DNA from: GWE2-40-63 sp041664345
GTDB lineage: Bacteria; Bacteroidota; Bacteroidia; Bacteroidales; SZUA-534
Assembly (NCBI GenBank): GCA_041664345.1
Contig: JBAYKX010000027.1
Coordinates: forward strand, 1 to 64,000
Reading direction: 5' to 3'
DNA length: 64,000 bases
The translations under genes were made by a program, and so were the position numbers. Below the pieces are notes generated by a model that made no database searches, was not told where the DNA came from, and saw only the letters and a list, made by a program, of their open reading frames with translations. Below, one piece after another: positions 9,292-16,502 of the stretch. Position 1 is the stretch's first letter, and each line of letters opens with the position of its first letter.

Positions 9292-9882
9292 TTATTGTGC
9301 TGATAAAACCAGATAAACATTGGTGGTATATCTATCAGCAGGTAAACTGGCTGCCAATAAACTACCTCCAGTTGTAGCTGTGGTTCCGCACTCCCAATTT
9401 ATAATAAATGCATTTTGGGTAACATCACCGGCTCCTAACGTTGCAACCGATTCTACAATTGGAGAAGCAGGAGTTTGAGTCAAATCTTCGGGTGTAGCTG
9501 CTGCACCGATAAAATTCCAGTTGGTACCATCTACTCCACTACCATTACTGGTAACTTCGTAAGCAACAAAATTTAATGCCATAGTATTGGCAGGATTATC
9601 AGCACCAATAAAGGTAGCATCTTCTGTTGAAAGATCTACATCAAAGTCAACTGATGAAGCTACAGTAAAATGCGTGTCGTAACGGTCAGTATTAGCCAAT
9701 CCATTGGTGTATTGGTCAATGTTGGTAAAGGTAAATTCAATATTACCACCTGAAGTTACGTTCAAACGTAAGATTGAGTTCAAGTTCACAGAAACAGGAA
9801 TTACCGCATTGTCAGCAACGGGCTGAGCATAAGTAAGGATGGAAATTCCCAACGAAAGAATGAGAATAGATAACTTTTTCAT
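9292..9882 (-). CDS. Secreted subunit-like protein (candidate major fibre subunit)
   Basis: 196 residues with a signal peptide ending ILTYAQ at about residue 19, followed by a beta-rich domain poor in charge and rich in Thr, Ala, Asn and Gly. The mature N-terminus (DNAVIPVSVNLNSILRLNV) is an alternating hydrophobic strand that could serve as a donor strand. One cysteine lies in INWEC, and the C-terminus is YTTNVYLVLSAQ. The cysteine motif and C-terminal strand match those of the next gene. The fold is reminiscent of spore-coat-U or archaic pilin domains, but this is inference and there is no second cysteine to make a disulfide. As first gene of the operon, followed by an attenuator-like hairpin, it would be made in excess, as a major subunit should be. 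Confidence 0.8.
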   Translation of the reverse strand: MKKLSILILSLGISILTYAQPVADNAVIPVSVNLNSILRLNVTSGGNIEFTFTNIDQYTNGLANTDRYDTHFTVASSVDFDVDLSTEDATFIGADNPANTMALNFVAYEVTSNGSGVDGTNWNFIGAAATPEDLTQTPASPIVESVATLGAGDVTQNAFIINWECGTTATTGGSLLAASLPADRYTTNVYLVLSAQ

Positions 9883-9922
9883 AGTATTTAATTGTTTAAG
9901 TTTGACAAACGAAAAATATGGT

Positions 9923-9952
9923 GCAATATACTAAAAAACCAATATAAGACAA
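9923..9952 (-). promoter_or_regulatory. Candidate promoter of the subunit/barrel operon
   Basis: On the minus strand a TTG (9950-9952) lies 19 bp before TATATTGC (9930-9923), an imperfect match to the Bacteroidota -7 element TAnnTTTG. The start codon is 40 nt downstream. A second imperfect -7, TATTTTTC, lies a few bases closer. Confidence 0.35.
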
Positions 9953-10012
9953 GGTTTGTTTGATAAAATGATAAAAAAACTCTCTATAACGACGTTTTAT
10001 AGTTGGCAAAAT

Positions 10013-10101
10013 TTGTAACACTGCCTTGCAGGTGATGATTTTTTGTAACACCACCTTGCAGGCGGTGAATTTGTACCTCACCACTCGGAGAGCGGTGTTA
10101 C
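10013..10101. repeat. Three tandem hairpin units
   Basis: ttgtaaca recurs at 10013 and 10043 and a relative (ttgtacct) at 10071, giving a period of 28-30. Each unit carries a short imperfect palindrome (for example caccaccttgcaggcggtg). The block lies immediately downstream of the SpoIIE gene and upstream of the subunit operon. It may help terminate the former. Confidence 0.6.
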
Positions 10102-10102
10102 C

Positions 10103-12019
10103 CTACTCCAGTTTGAATCCAATTACCAATATATCATCAATTTGAGAATATTTTGTTCCAATCCATTCTTTAATAGCATTGGCCAAAATTTCTTTTTGTT
10201 CGGGCATGGGCTTTTGATAGATTTCAAACAGTAATTCCCGAAAAGTTTTAATCATGAATTTTCGACCGCTATCCCCACCAAACTGATCGATAAAACCGTC
10301 AGAAAATATATAAAAATAGGATGGACCTGTAATATCTATTTTATGCATCTCATACTTATGGTCGTCCGATTTTCCACCAATTCCGTTTTTGTCACCTTTA
10401 ATTTGCTGAACTTCACCGTTTTGGATATAGATTAATGGATTTTTAGCCCCGGAATATTCTAAGGTCTTAGCCGTTTGATCGATAACGCAAAGCGACATAT
10501 CCATACCATCCTGATTGCTGGTTTCCTTTTGTTTCAAAGTAAAACGCACTCCCCGGTGTAATTCTTCAAGAATTAAATCAGGACGGGTAATCCCGCGGTT
10601 GGTAATTTCGTCAATTAAATTGAATCCAATCATACTCATAAAAGCTCCAGGAACCCCATGACCTGTACAATCTATGGCTGAAATGATTATTTTCTTCGGG
10701 TTCTTTTCTTTTGCATTCGCATCTTGTTCCCGGCGGTGCATCCCAAATATTTTGAAAATGTCTGATTTGGCATCTACTTCTTCGAAATAATAGAAATCGC
10801 CACTTACAATATCGCGTGGTTTGAATAAAATAAATGCATCCTTTATTAATTCATTGAGTTGCTCTGTTTTAGGCAACAAGGCTTGTTGAATACCCTTGGC
10901 ATAATTAATACTTTGGGTAATGTTTTGATTCTGATGAGCAATTTTTTTCAAGGCACTTCCCAATTGTTCACTCTTTTCAGCAATTTCTTTGTTTTGTTTT
11001 TCCAATTTGGTATTGGCTTTTTTTCTTGCCCGGTTCGACCGAAGCATTACAATAGCTAAAAACACCATCAAACCAAATCCGGCTGCAACCATTAATATGA
11101 TTAGATTTTGGATTTTAGCTTTAGCTTCTTGTTCTTTAAGTGCCAGATCTTGCTTTTCTTGAGCAAGGGTAAGGTTTTCAATTTCCAGTTCTTTTTTTCT
11201 AGCCTTTTCTTCAGCTTGCACTAAACTGTCTTGTTGCACTCTAAGAGTAAAACTCATGGAATCCTTAGTCTGTTCAAAAAGTAATTGTCGTAAATCAAAC
11301 AACTCCGCTGATAAGCGCATTTCTTCTGCTGTTTTTACTACTTCCTGTTGAATTTCTATTTTTTCCTTGTCAAATTCTTTTTCTTTACTTTCCGTCTGCA
11401 GATAGGCTTGATATTGATCCCATTTGCCTTGAAATTCCTTCGATTTTTTAATATTTCCTATTTGATCAAAGTTTAACGAAAGGAGTTGATAACAATCCAA
11501 TATCAATTGAGAATTTTTTTCTTCAGTTGCCAAGGCCAGTGCTTGCTCCAAATTTTTAATAGCTTCATCGCTTTCGCCTTGTATTTGCTGTATGTAAGCC
11601 ACATCGATTAAGCCGGCAGCTATTTCGGACTTATTACCTATTTTTTTTCGGATGACTAAACTTTTTTGAAAATACTCCAATGCAAAAGGCAGCTCTTCTA
11701 AATCGGTATAAATTACCGCAATGTTTGTATATATATTACGGACCTCAATATTTTTATCTTTCTGCATGTAAAAATCGGCTGCATTCAAATAATAATCAAC
11801 GGCTTCTCTTAATCTGCCTACCGACCAATAAATTTTTGCAATTTGACTGTAACTTTGTCCTGCCTGTACCGGATCATTTTCCCTTGCAAACACCTCGGCC
11901 ATCTCTTTTAATCGGGCAATCTGGGTTTTTTCAGCATCGCTTAAATTACGAATCGATTGCGAATAGGATTCTGAAATTAAACTTACAATCAAAAATGAAA
12001 GAATTATTATTTTATTCAT
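10103..12019 (-). CDS. TPR-containing membrane SpoIIE-type serine phosphatase
   Basis: 638 residues. A signal peptide (about 1-20, SLISESYSQ) exports an N-terminal domain of about four tetratricopeptide repeats (27-200; AGQSYSQIAKIYWSVGRLREAVDYYLNAA and the like, in short runs). A charged coiled coil follows, then one membrane helix near 305-328 (LIILMVAAGFGLMVFLAIVM), a second coiled coil, and a cytoplasmic PP2C/SpoIIE phosphatase from about 370 (FKPRDIVSGDFYY, DCTGHGVPGAFMS, SGAKNPLIY, FSDGFIDQFGG). The metal-binding aspartates of the family are present. This layout is a periplasmic sensor coupled to a phosphatase that, in known systems, acts on STAS-domain anti-sigma antagonists; the target here is unknown. 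It sits between the chaperone-like gene (divergent) and the subunit operon (same strand), so it may control that system. Confidence 0.93.
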   Translation of the reverse strand: MNKIIILSFLIVSLISESYSQSIRNLSDAEKTQIARLKEMAEVFARENDPVQAGQSYSQIAKIYWSVGRLREAVDYYLNAADFYMQKDKNIEVRNIYTNIAVIYTDLEELPFALEYFQKSLVIRKKIGNKSEIAAGLIDVAYIQQIQGESDEAIKNLEQALALATEEKNSQLILDCYQLLSLNFDQIGNIKKSKEFQGKWDQYQAYLQTESKEKEFDKEKIEIQQEVVKTAEEMRLSAELFDLRQLLFEQTKDSMSFTLRVQQDSLVQAEEKARKKELEIENLTLAQEKQDLALKEQEAKAKIQNLIILMVAAGFGLMVFLAIVMLRSNRARKKANTKLEKQNKEIAEKSEQLGSALKKIAHQNQNITQSINYAKGIQQALLPKTEQLNELIKDAFILFKPRDIVSGDFYYFEEVDAKSDIFKIFGMHRREQDANAKEKNPKKIIISAIDCTGHGVPGAFMSMIGFNLIDEITNRGITRPDLILEELHRGVRFTLKQKETSNQDGMDMSLCVIDQTAKTLEYSGAKNPLIYIQNGEVQQIKGDKNGIGGKSDDHKYEMHKIDITGPSYFYIFSDGFIDQFGGDSGRKFMIKTFRELLFEIYQKPMPEQKEILANAIKEWIGTKYSQIDDILVIGFKLE

Positions 12020-12057
12020 ATTGTTAAAAGCATTTTAAATGGCTTATAAATTAATAG

Positions 12058-12065
12058 CAAAGATA
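12058..12065 (-). promoter_or_regulatory. Candidate -7 element for the TPR-SpoIIE gene
   Basis: Minus-strand TATCTTTG matches TAnnTTTG exactly, 38 nt before the start codon. TTTG sequences exist upstream but only about 12 bp away, so the -33 element is not convincing. Confidence 0.4.
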
Positions 12066-12221
12066 ACCAACTACAAACAAAGTGTTGAATTTTTTGTTTT
12101 AAAGGAACATATAATGTCATTTATCTAAATTATTGCACCAAATGTAATAAAACTTGAATTAATAGCTTAAATTTTAACGGATTGTTTCATATATTAGCGG
12201 ACTTTTAATTTTAATTTCTTT

Positions 12222-13019
12222 ATGAAAAAAATTATTTATAGTATTTCATTTCTTTTACTTTCAGTTGTTTTGGTGGGTCAGGATTTTGAAGTATCTCCTT
12301 TAAAAATGTTTTTTAATGCAGAACCGGGAGAGGCTCAGACCAAATTTATGACGGTAAAGAATCATAACAATAAGGCTGAAACGTTTATTTTGAGTATTAG
12401 TGATTATTCAGTTAATTCTAAGGGCGAAGGACAATATGTGGCAGCCAATACATTAAAAAACAGCATTGCCGATTGGGTAACCATAGCTCCTTCATTTTTT
12501 GAATTGAATCCAAGTGAAGAAAAAGAAATTGCAATAACCATGAGTCAACCGGTTGATGAATACGGTTCAAAATGGGGCGTTATAATGGTACGGACAGCAA
12601 CGGAGCAAACTGCTTATTCTGCTGATAAGGCGGTTTCGGCAGGTATGGCATTGAGTCCAAGAATTGCAGTGAGCATTTATCAAACACCCGGAACTAATAA
12701 AAAATTCCAAGCTACGGTAAGCAATTTAACCGAAATGGAATCAACCAATGATACGGTTCGCACCTTTTCAATTTTAGTTAATAATTTAGGTGACATAATT
12801 ACTGATTGTAAGGTATTATTAATTGCTACAAACATTAATACTGCAGAAGAATTTCCATTTCCTGAGAATACTTTTACCATGTATCCTAAAAGTTCCAGAA
12901 AAGTAGAATTGTATTTACCCAAAACCTTGCCCAAAGGTACTTATTCTTTGGCTGCTATACTTGATTATGGAAGTAAAACAAATTTAGAAGGTACTCAGAC
13001 CATAATTAAAATTGAATGA
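12222..13019 (+). CDS. Periplasmic Ig-fold chaperone-like protein
   Basis: 265 residues. The signal peptide ends VLVGQ at about residue 19. The mature protein starts FEVSPLKMFFNAEPGEAQT, followed by a VKNHNNKAETFILSIS strand, then WVTIAPSFFELNPSEEKEI and a GVIMVRT strand; the second half is another Ig-like domain (VNNLGDIITDCKV, YPKSSRKVELYLPKTLPKGTYS). A two-Ig layout with 'P.....PGE....V.N....' and 'i.P..f.L.P.e...i....' is seen in pilus-assembly chaperones (COG3121) and in DUF916-type domains. I cannot identify the cleft basic residues with certainty. The gene is divergent from the TPR-SpoIIE gene and ends in a strong terminator. Its likely clients are the two small secreted proteins encoded 3 kb away. 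Confidence 0.75.
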   Translation: MKKIIYSISFLLLSVVLVGQDFEVSPLKMFFNAEPGEAQTKFMTVKNHNNKAETFILSISDYSVNSKGEGQYVAANTLKNSIADWVTIAPSFFELNPSEEKEIAITMSQPVDEYGSKWGVIMVRTATEQTAYSADKAVSAGMALSPRIAVSIYQTPGTNKKFQATVSNLTEMESTNDTVRTFSILVNNLGDIITDCKVLLIATNINTAEEFPFPENTFTMYPKSSRKVELYLPKTLPKGTYSLAAILDYGSKTNLEGTQTIIKIE

Positions 13020-13040
13020 AGAATTTAATCTTTGTCAAAT

Positions 13041-13079
13041 AAAATAAACCCTAAAGATGCTATCTTTAGGGTTTATTTT
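13041..13079 (+). terminator. Strong rho-independent terminator after the chaperone-like gene
   Basis: The arms 13041-13058 and 13062-13079 are perfect 18-base complements with a 3-nt loop. The right arm ends in a T-run, and flanking A and T runs make it usable in both directions. Confidence 0.9.
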
Positions 13080-13093
13080 TTAATTGAATATAT

Positions 13094-14275
13094 ATGTATA
13101 GGTTTTTAATGCATTTTTTAGCGTATGGAGTTTTAAATATAGGCACGGTATCGGCTCAAGATACGCTCTATACCTATTATCCCAATCAAAAAATAAAAGA
13201 AAAAATTTGTGGATCGCTTCATTCTGGTGATACCCTGAAAAATGGGAGGTATGAGTTTTATTCATCCGATGGTTGGCTTAACCATCAGGGAAATTATAAA
13301 AATAATTCCTTGCATGGGGAATATTTTATTTTTTACTCTAACGGAACTCTTAAAACAAAATACCAATTTGTGGATGGTAAAAAAGAAGGTACATATTCCG
13401 TTTTTGATGGATATAAGAACCGAATTGAAGAGGGATATTTTCATGAAGATTTATTGGATGGTGTTAAAAAAAAATATAGTAGTTCTGGAAAACCAGAAGA
13501 AATTTCATCGTTTAAAGAAGGGAAAAAAGAAGGATTTCAGTGGGTTTATGGGATTCAAGGTCATATAATTTCAAAAATTGAATACAAAGGGGATTCTGTT
13601 AACGGTATATTTGAAATGTTTTACGACGATGGAAACCTGAATTATAGGGGCAAGAAAATAGGGAAGAATTATGTGGATTCATTGGTGGTTTTTTATCTTT
13701 CAGGCGATACGCTGAGAAAATGTTTTTACAAAGATGGAAAAATTGAAGGGTTACTGAAATCGTATTATGAGCATGGAAAGCCTCAAATGATATATCAATA
13801 TATAGGAGGAAATTTAGAGGGTGATTTTATTGAATATTTTCCTGATGGAACCATTGCCCAAAAGGGCCAATATACAAACAACAAAAAAACGGGTATTTGG
13901 AAAGCTTATTACCCCACGGGAACTCTTCTTTCGATAGGGGAATTTAAGAATAGCCGATTTTATGGTGAGTGGATAATATATTATGAAGGAGGGCAGTTGA
14001 AGCAAAAAGGAATCTATTTTGATGGTATCGCCTACAATCAATGGACCTATTGCCATCCGAACGGAATTGTTTGGAAGCGGGGATATTATTGCAATGATAA
14101 GCAAGACGGTTTTCGGACAATCTATACCGAACAAGGTATTTTAGAAAATGTGGTATGGTTTCAACACGGTACAATGCAAGGTTTTGCAGTTGCTATGCAA
14201 GATGATGGATGGCAAAAATTACTTGTTAAAAACGGGGAAGCTATTCCTGTTCTGGAAGAAGCAAAAACGGAATAA
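13094..14275 (+). CDS. Secreted YwqK/MORN-repeat protein
   Basis: 393 residues made mostly of about 23-residue repeats of the form 'G.w..Yy.nG.l...g.y..g...G' (for example HGEYFIFYSNGTLKTKYQF and YFPDGTIAQKGQYTNNKKTG). These are the MORN_2/YwqK repeats often labelled 'toxin-antitoxin system YwqK family antitoxin'. At least twelve units are visible. The N-terminus is a signal peptide ending in GTVSAQ; ATG 13109 (MHFLAYGVLNIG) is an equally good start. A secreted beta-strand repeat protein is unlikely to be a true antitoxin. In Bacteroidota such proteins are common and of unknown function. The start lies 15 bp after the upstream terminator, so it must have its own promoter in or next to that hairpin, which I could not identify. 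Confidence 0.88.
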   Translation: MYRFLMHFLAYGVLNIGTVSAQDTLYTYYPNQKIKEKICGSLHSGDTLKNGRYEFYSSDGWLNHQGNYKNNSLHGEYFIFYSNGTLKTKYQFVDGKKEGTYSVFDGYKNRIEEGYFHEDLLDGVKKKYSSSGKPEEISSFKEGKKEGFQWVYGIQGHIISKIEYKGDSVNGIFEMFYDDGNLNYRGKKIGKNYVDSLVVFYLSGDTLRKCFYKDGKIEGLLKSYYEHGKPQMIYQYIGGNLEGDFIEYFPDGTIAQKGQYTNNKKTGIWKAYYPTGTLLSIGEFKNSRFYGEWIIYYEGGQLKQKGIYFDGIAYNQWTYCHPNGIVWKRGYYCNDKQDGFRTIYTEQGILENVVWFQHGTMQGFAVAMQDDGWQKLLVKNGEAIPVLEEAKTE

Positions 14276-14293
14276 AAAAAGTTCATTAAACCC

Positions 14294-14328
14294 AAAAACC
14301 TCAAGATTTTTACATCTTGAGGTTTTTT
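14294..14328 (+). terminator. Terminator after the YwqK-type gene
   Basis: The arms 14294-14307 and 14314-14327 are perfect 14-base complements (aaaaacctcaagat) with a 6-nt loop and a T6 tail. Confidence 0.88.
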
Positions 14329-14330
14329 GA

Positions 14331-14522
14331 GCTAGGATTGAGAATGAAACAAAGGAATTACATGCTTATTTAAGTAACCATACTGTAAGAAACCAAAATA
14401 GATTGAGGGTGGGTATTGAAGCAGAAATAAACTTTATTGCTTCATATTTTAATAAGGACAGCAAAGAATTAAAAATTGATCTGATTGGCTGTATAAATAA
14501 CTTAAAAATAAAATTTTTGTAG
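14331..14522 (+). pseudogene. Possible start-less gene remnant upstream of the antitoxin
   Basis: A 63-codon open stretch with ordinary codon use and protein-like composition (KELHAYLSNHTV, VGIEAEINFIASYF, KIDLIGCINNL) ends at TAG 14520. It has no ATG, GTG or TTG positioned as a plausible start and follows a terminator directly. I do not recognise the family. It may be the 3' end of a gene whose front was lost, or chance. Confidence 0.25.
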
Positions 14523-14527
14523 ATTTG
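14520..14527 (+). promoter_or_regulatory. Candidate -7 element of the toxin-antitoxin operon
   Basis: TAGATTTG matches TAnnTTTG, 17 nt before the antitoxin ATG. No clear TTG lies at the right distance upstream. Confidence 0.4.
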
Positions 14528-14544
14528 TAAAAAAACTGTTTGCC

Positions 14545-14820
14545 ATGACAACAATAACAATCAACGAAAGAACCGCTAAAGGGAAAAGCCTGTTACAGTT
14601 TCTTAGCAAGTTTGAAGGTGAAAATTTTATTCAATTTGAAAACGACCCAGCCTCACTAGGTAAAGTAATTAATAAAACCGTTAAAAAAAGAGGTGGACGT
14701 ACAGAAAAACAAAATAAAGAACTGAATGAAACAACTAAAAAAGCAATTTTTGAATCTGAAAAACCAAATCTAAAAAGGTTTAAAACCGTAAAGTCATTGA
14801 TGGATGATTTAAGGAGGTAA
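14545..14820 (+). CDS. Antitoxin of a YafQ/RelE-type toxin-antitoxin pair
   Basis: 91 residues. The first 35 (MTTITINERTAKGKSLLQFL) look like the N-terminal dimerisation strand-helix seen in many small antitoxins. The middle is very basic (NKTVKKRGGRTEKQNKEL), and the C-terminus has a helix (KRFKTVKSLMDDLRR) of the kind that wraps the toxin. It lies 2 bp upstream of a YafQ-like toxin frame. The last codons contain AGGAGG, a perfect Shine-Dalgarno for the toxin. Such antitoxins usually repress their own promoter. Family membership rests on context and composition; the DNA-binding fold was not identified. Confidence 0.75.
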   Translation: MTTITINERTAKGKSLLQFLSKFEGENFIQFENDPASLGKVINKTVKKRGGRTEKQNKELNETTKKAIFESEKPNLKRFKTVKSLMDDLRR

Positions 14821-14822
14821 TT

Positions 14823-15101
14823 ATGTTTGAAATTACTAAAACAGGCCAGTTTAAAAAGGACTTTAAGCTAATTGAAAGAAGAAATTATAATTAATTGAAA
14901 TTAGAAAAGGTACTCAATTTACTGATTACCGGAAAACCATTACCATTAGAGTACAAAGAACACCCACTTATTAACAATTTTAAAAATCACTTAGATTGTC
15001 ATATTGAACCTGATTGGATTCTTATTTTTAAAAGAGATAATGTATCACAATTGATTACTTTGGTAAGGACTGGAACTCATTCAGACATTTTTAAAAAATA
15101 G
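14823..15101 (+). pseudogene. YafQ-family mRNA interferase toxin, interrupted by an in-frame stop
   Basis: ATG 14823 starts MFEITKTGQFKKDFKLIERRNYN, then TAA at codon 24 (14892-14894). The same frame continues LKLEKVLNLLITGKPLPLEY, EHPLINNF, CHIEPDWILIF and LVRTGTHSDIF. These are the diagnostic blocks of YafQ toxins, with the conserved EPDWILIF strand and the C-terminal T-H-SD-F catalytic region intact. Ribosome-dependent endonucleases of this family cut mRNA at the A site. Total length without the stop would be 92 residues, normal for the family. One substitution (TTA Leu to TAA) explains the interruption. The locus should be inactive unless translation restarts at TTG 14895, which would lack the first strand and helix. 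Confidence 0.85.
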
Positions 15102-15258
15102 ATTAAACCTGGACCAAATCATTTTTTTTATTCTCCGCCCTGAACATCGTAATGTTCATAATTTTCACTGAATATTTTTTTACCGGGGTATTTAATTAAC
15201 ACATTCAACCCAGTTTATTTTATTCTTTACAATCAAAAACAGCAATTTCATAGGTTTG

Positions 15259-15289
15259 CAAAAAAAAAAACCTCAAATATAATTTGAGG
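15259..15289 (-). terminator. Terminator of tRNA-Lys
   Basis: The stem cctcaaat (15271-15278) pairs with atttgagg (15282-15289). The A-run at 15259-15270 becomes U12 on the minus-strand transcript, 27 nt after the tRNA 3' end. Confidence 0.8.
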
Positions 15290-15315
15290 TCCAATTGGTG
15301 TGAGTTGTTATTAAG

Positions 15316-15388
15316 TGATCCAGCTGGGATTCGAACCCAGGACCCCATCCTTAAAAGGGATGTGCTCTACCGACTGAGCTACTGAATC
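15316..15388 (-). tRNA. tRNA-Lys (anticodon TTT)
   Basis: On the minus strand a full cloverleaf of 73 nt can be drawn. The acceptor GATTCAG pairs with CTGGATC (one G-T); the D stem is GCTC/GAGC with AGTCGGTA; the anticodon stem is CATCC/GGATG around loop CTTTTAA; the T arm is CTGGG-TTCGAAT-CCCAG. The discriminator is A and CCA is not encoded. A TTT anticodon reads AAA and AAG lysine codons. It stands alone with its own promoter and terminator. Confidence 0.97.
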
Positions 15389-15406
15389 GTTTTTTTTAAA
15401 GCGATG

Positions 15407-15436
15407 CAAAGATACTATCTAAATTTTATTTTGCAA
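15407..15436 (-). promoter_or_regulatory. Promoter of tRNA-Lys
   Basis: On the minus strand TTG (15436-15434), a 19-bp spacer and TATCTTTG (15414-15407) match the Bacteroidota -33/-7 pattern. The tRNA begins 18 nt after the -7 element. Confidence 0.75.
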
Positions 15437-15612
15437 GTGGGAGCAACTATTTTTTTGAATATTTCAGTATTACAGAAGTATTGGTTTGAGAATCAAAATT
15501 TTAGTTCTCAAATATTTTTTTTCATTCAACCCATGATTACAATTGAAGGACTGAATGAAAACAATACCTTTGAAAATTAAAAACCGATAAAAGATGATAA
15601 AAACTAACTGTA

Positions 15613-16428
15613 ATGAAAGATTTTGCCAATAAAGTAGTAATAATAACGGGAGCATCATCTGGAATTGGATCGGCTTTGGCTTTTGAGTTTAATAAGCTTG
15701 GAGCTTGCTTGAGTTTGACGGCACGCAGGATTGACAGGTTGGAGCTTTTAAAAGAACAACTTGAAAAAAGTGGAGGAAAGGTATTGGTTACCTATACAGA
15801 TATAACGGATGAAACCCATTGTTGCCAATTAATTGATAGGACATTGGAGCATTTTGGTTCGATTGATATTTTAATAAATAATGCCGGAATATCAATGCGG
15901 GCAATGTTTGCTGATACGGAACTATTTGTTTTAAAAAAGTTGATGGATGTCAATTTTTGGGGAACCGTATATTGTACAAAATATGCATTGCCGCATTTAT
16001 TGAAAGCAAAAGGGGTTGTGGTTGGTGTTTCTTCGATAGCTGGATTCCATGGATTGCCTGGTCGATCGGGATATTCAGCCTCAAAATTTGCCATGCATGG
16101 ATTTTTAGAAACACTGCGGATTGAACACCTTAAAAGTGGATTGCATGTTATGGTAATTGCTCCAGGATTTACGGCATCTGAAATTAGAGAAAATGCTCTT
16201 TTATCGGATGGTTCGATGCAAGGAGAAACTCCCCGTGAGGAGGAAAAATTAATGAGTCCTGAAAGGGTAGCAAAAATTCTTATCCGCTCCATCCGGAGAA
16301 GAAAACGGAATAAAATAGTGACTTTTTCAGGTCAAATAATTGCTCTATTTCAGCGTATTATACCAGAACAAATTGATTGGTTAATTTATAAAAATATGGC
16401 TAATGAACCCAATTCTCCATTTAAATAG
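15613..16428 (+). CDS. Short-chain dehydrogenase/reductase (SDR family)
   Basis: 271 residues, classical SDR length. The dinucleotide motif is TGASSGIG (12-19), the fold marker NNAG is at 89-92, and the catalytic set is Ser140/141 with Tyr154 and Lys158 in YSASK. Arg38-Arg39 after the second strand (LTARRIDRL) suggests NADP(H) preference. A basic C-terminus (IRRRKRNKIVTFSGQIIALF) with a hydrophobic patch suggests a membrane-associated reductase of the lipid- or retinol-dehydrogenase-like type. The substrate cannot be told from sequence. The gene is followed after about 75 bp by a nitroreductase gene on the same strand. Confidence 0.92.
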   Translation: MKDFANKVVIITGASSGIGSALAFEFNKLGACLSLTARRIDRLELLKEQLEKSGGKVLVTYTDITDETHCCQLIDRTLEHFGSIDILINNAGISMRAMFADTELFVLKKLMDVNFWGTVYCTKYALPHLLKAKGVVVGVSSIAGFHGLPGRSGYSASKFAMHGFLETLRIEHLKSGLHVMVIAPGFTASEIRENALLSDGSMQGETPREEEKLMSPERVAKILIRSIRRRKRNKIVTFSGQIIALFQRIIPEQIDWLIYKNMANEPNSPFK

Positions 16429-16448
16429 ACAATAGATGCAAGTAGTAA

Positions 16449-16468
16449 AGACGCATGGCAGTGCGTCT
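16449..16468 (+). terminator. Short hairpin after the SDR gene
   Basis: agacgca (16449-16455) pairs with tgcgtct (16462-16468), followed by a short pyrimidine run (ctctttatt). It is a weak terminator at best. It also argues against the nitroreductase starting at the ATG inside this stem. Confidence 0.4.
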
Positions 16469-16502
16469 CTTTATTGATAATAAAAAGGAAAAAACAGAAA
16501 AC

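Noticed and set aside
9896..10084. Minus-strand open frame of 62 codons
   Set aside because: Covers the tandem hairpin repeats and the subunit-operon promoter; no protein-like features.
13094..14275. True antitoxin function for the YwqK-named protein
   Set aside because: It has a signal peptide and no toxin neighbour; the family name is historical.
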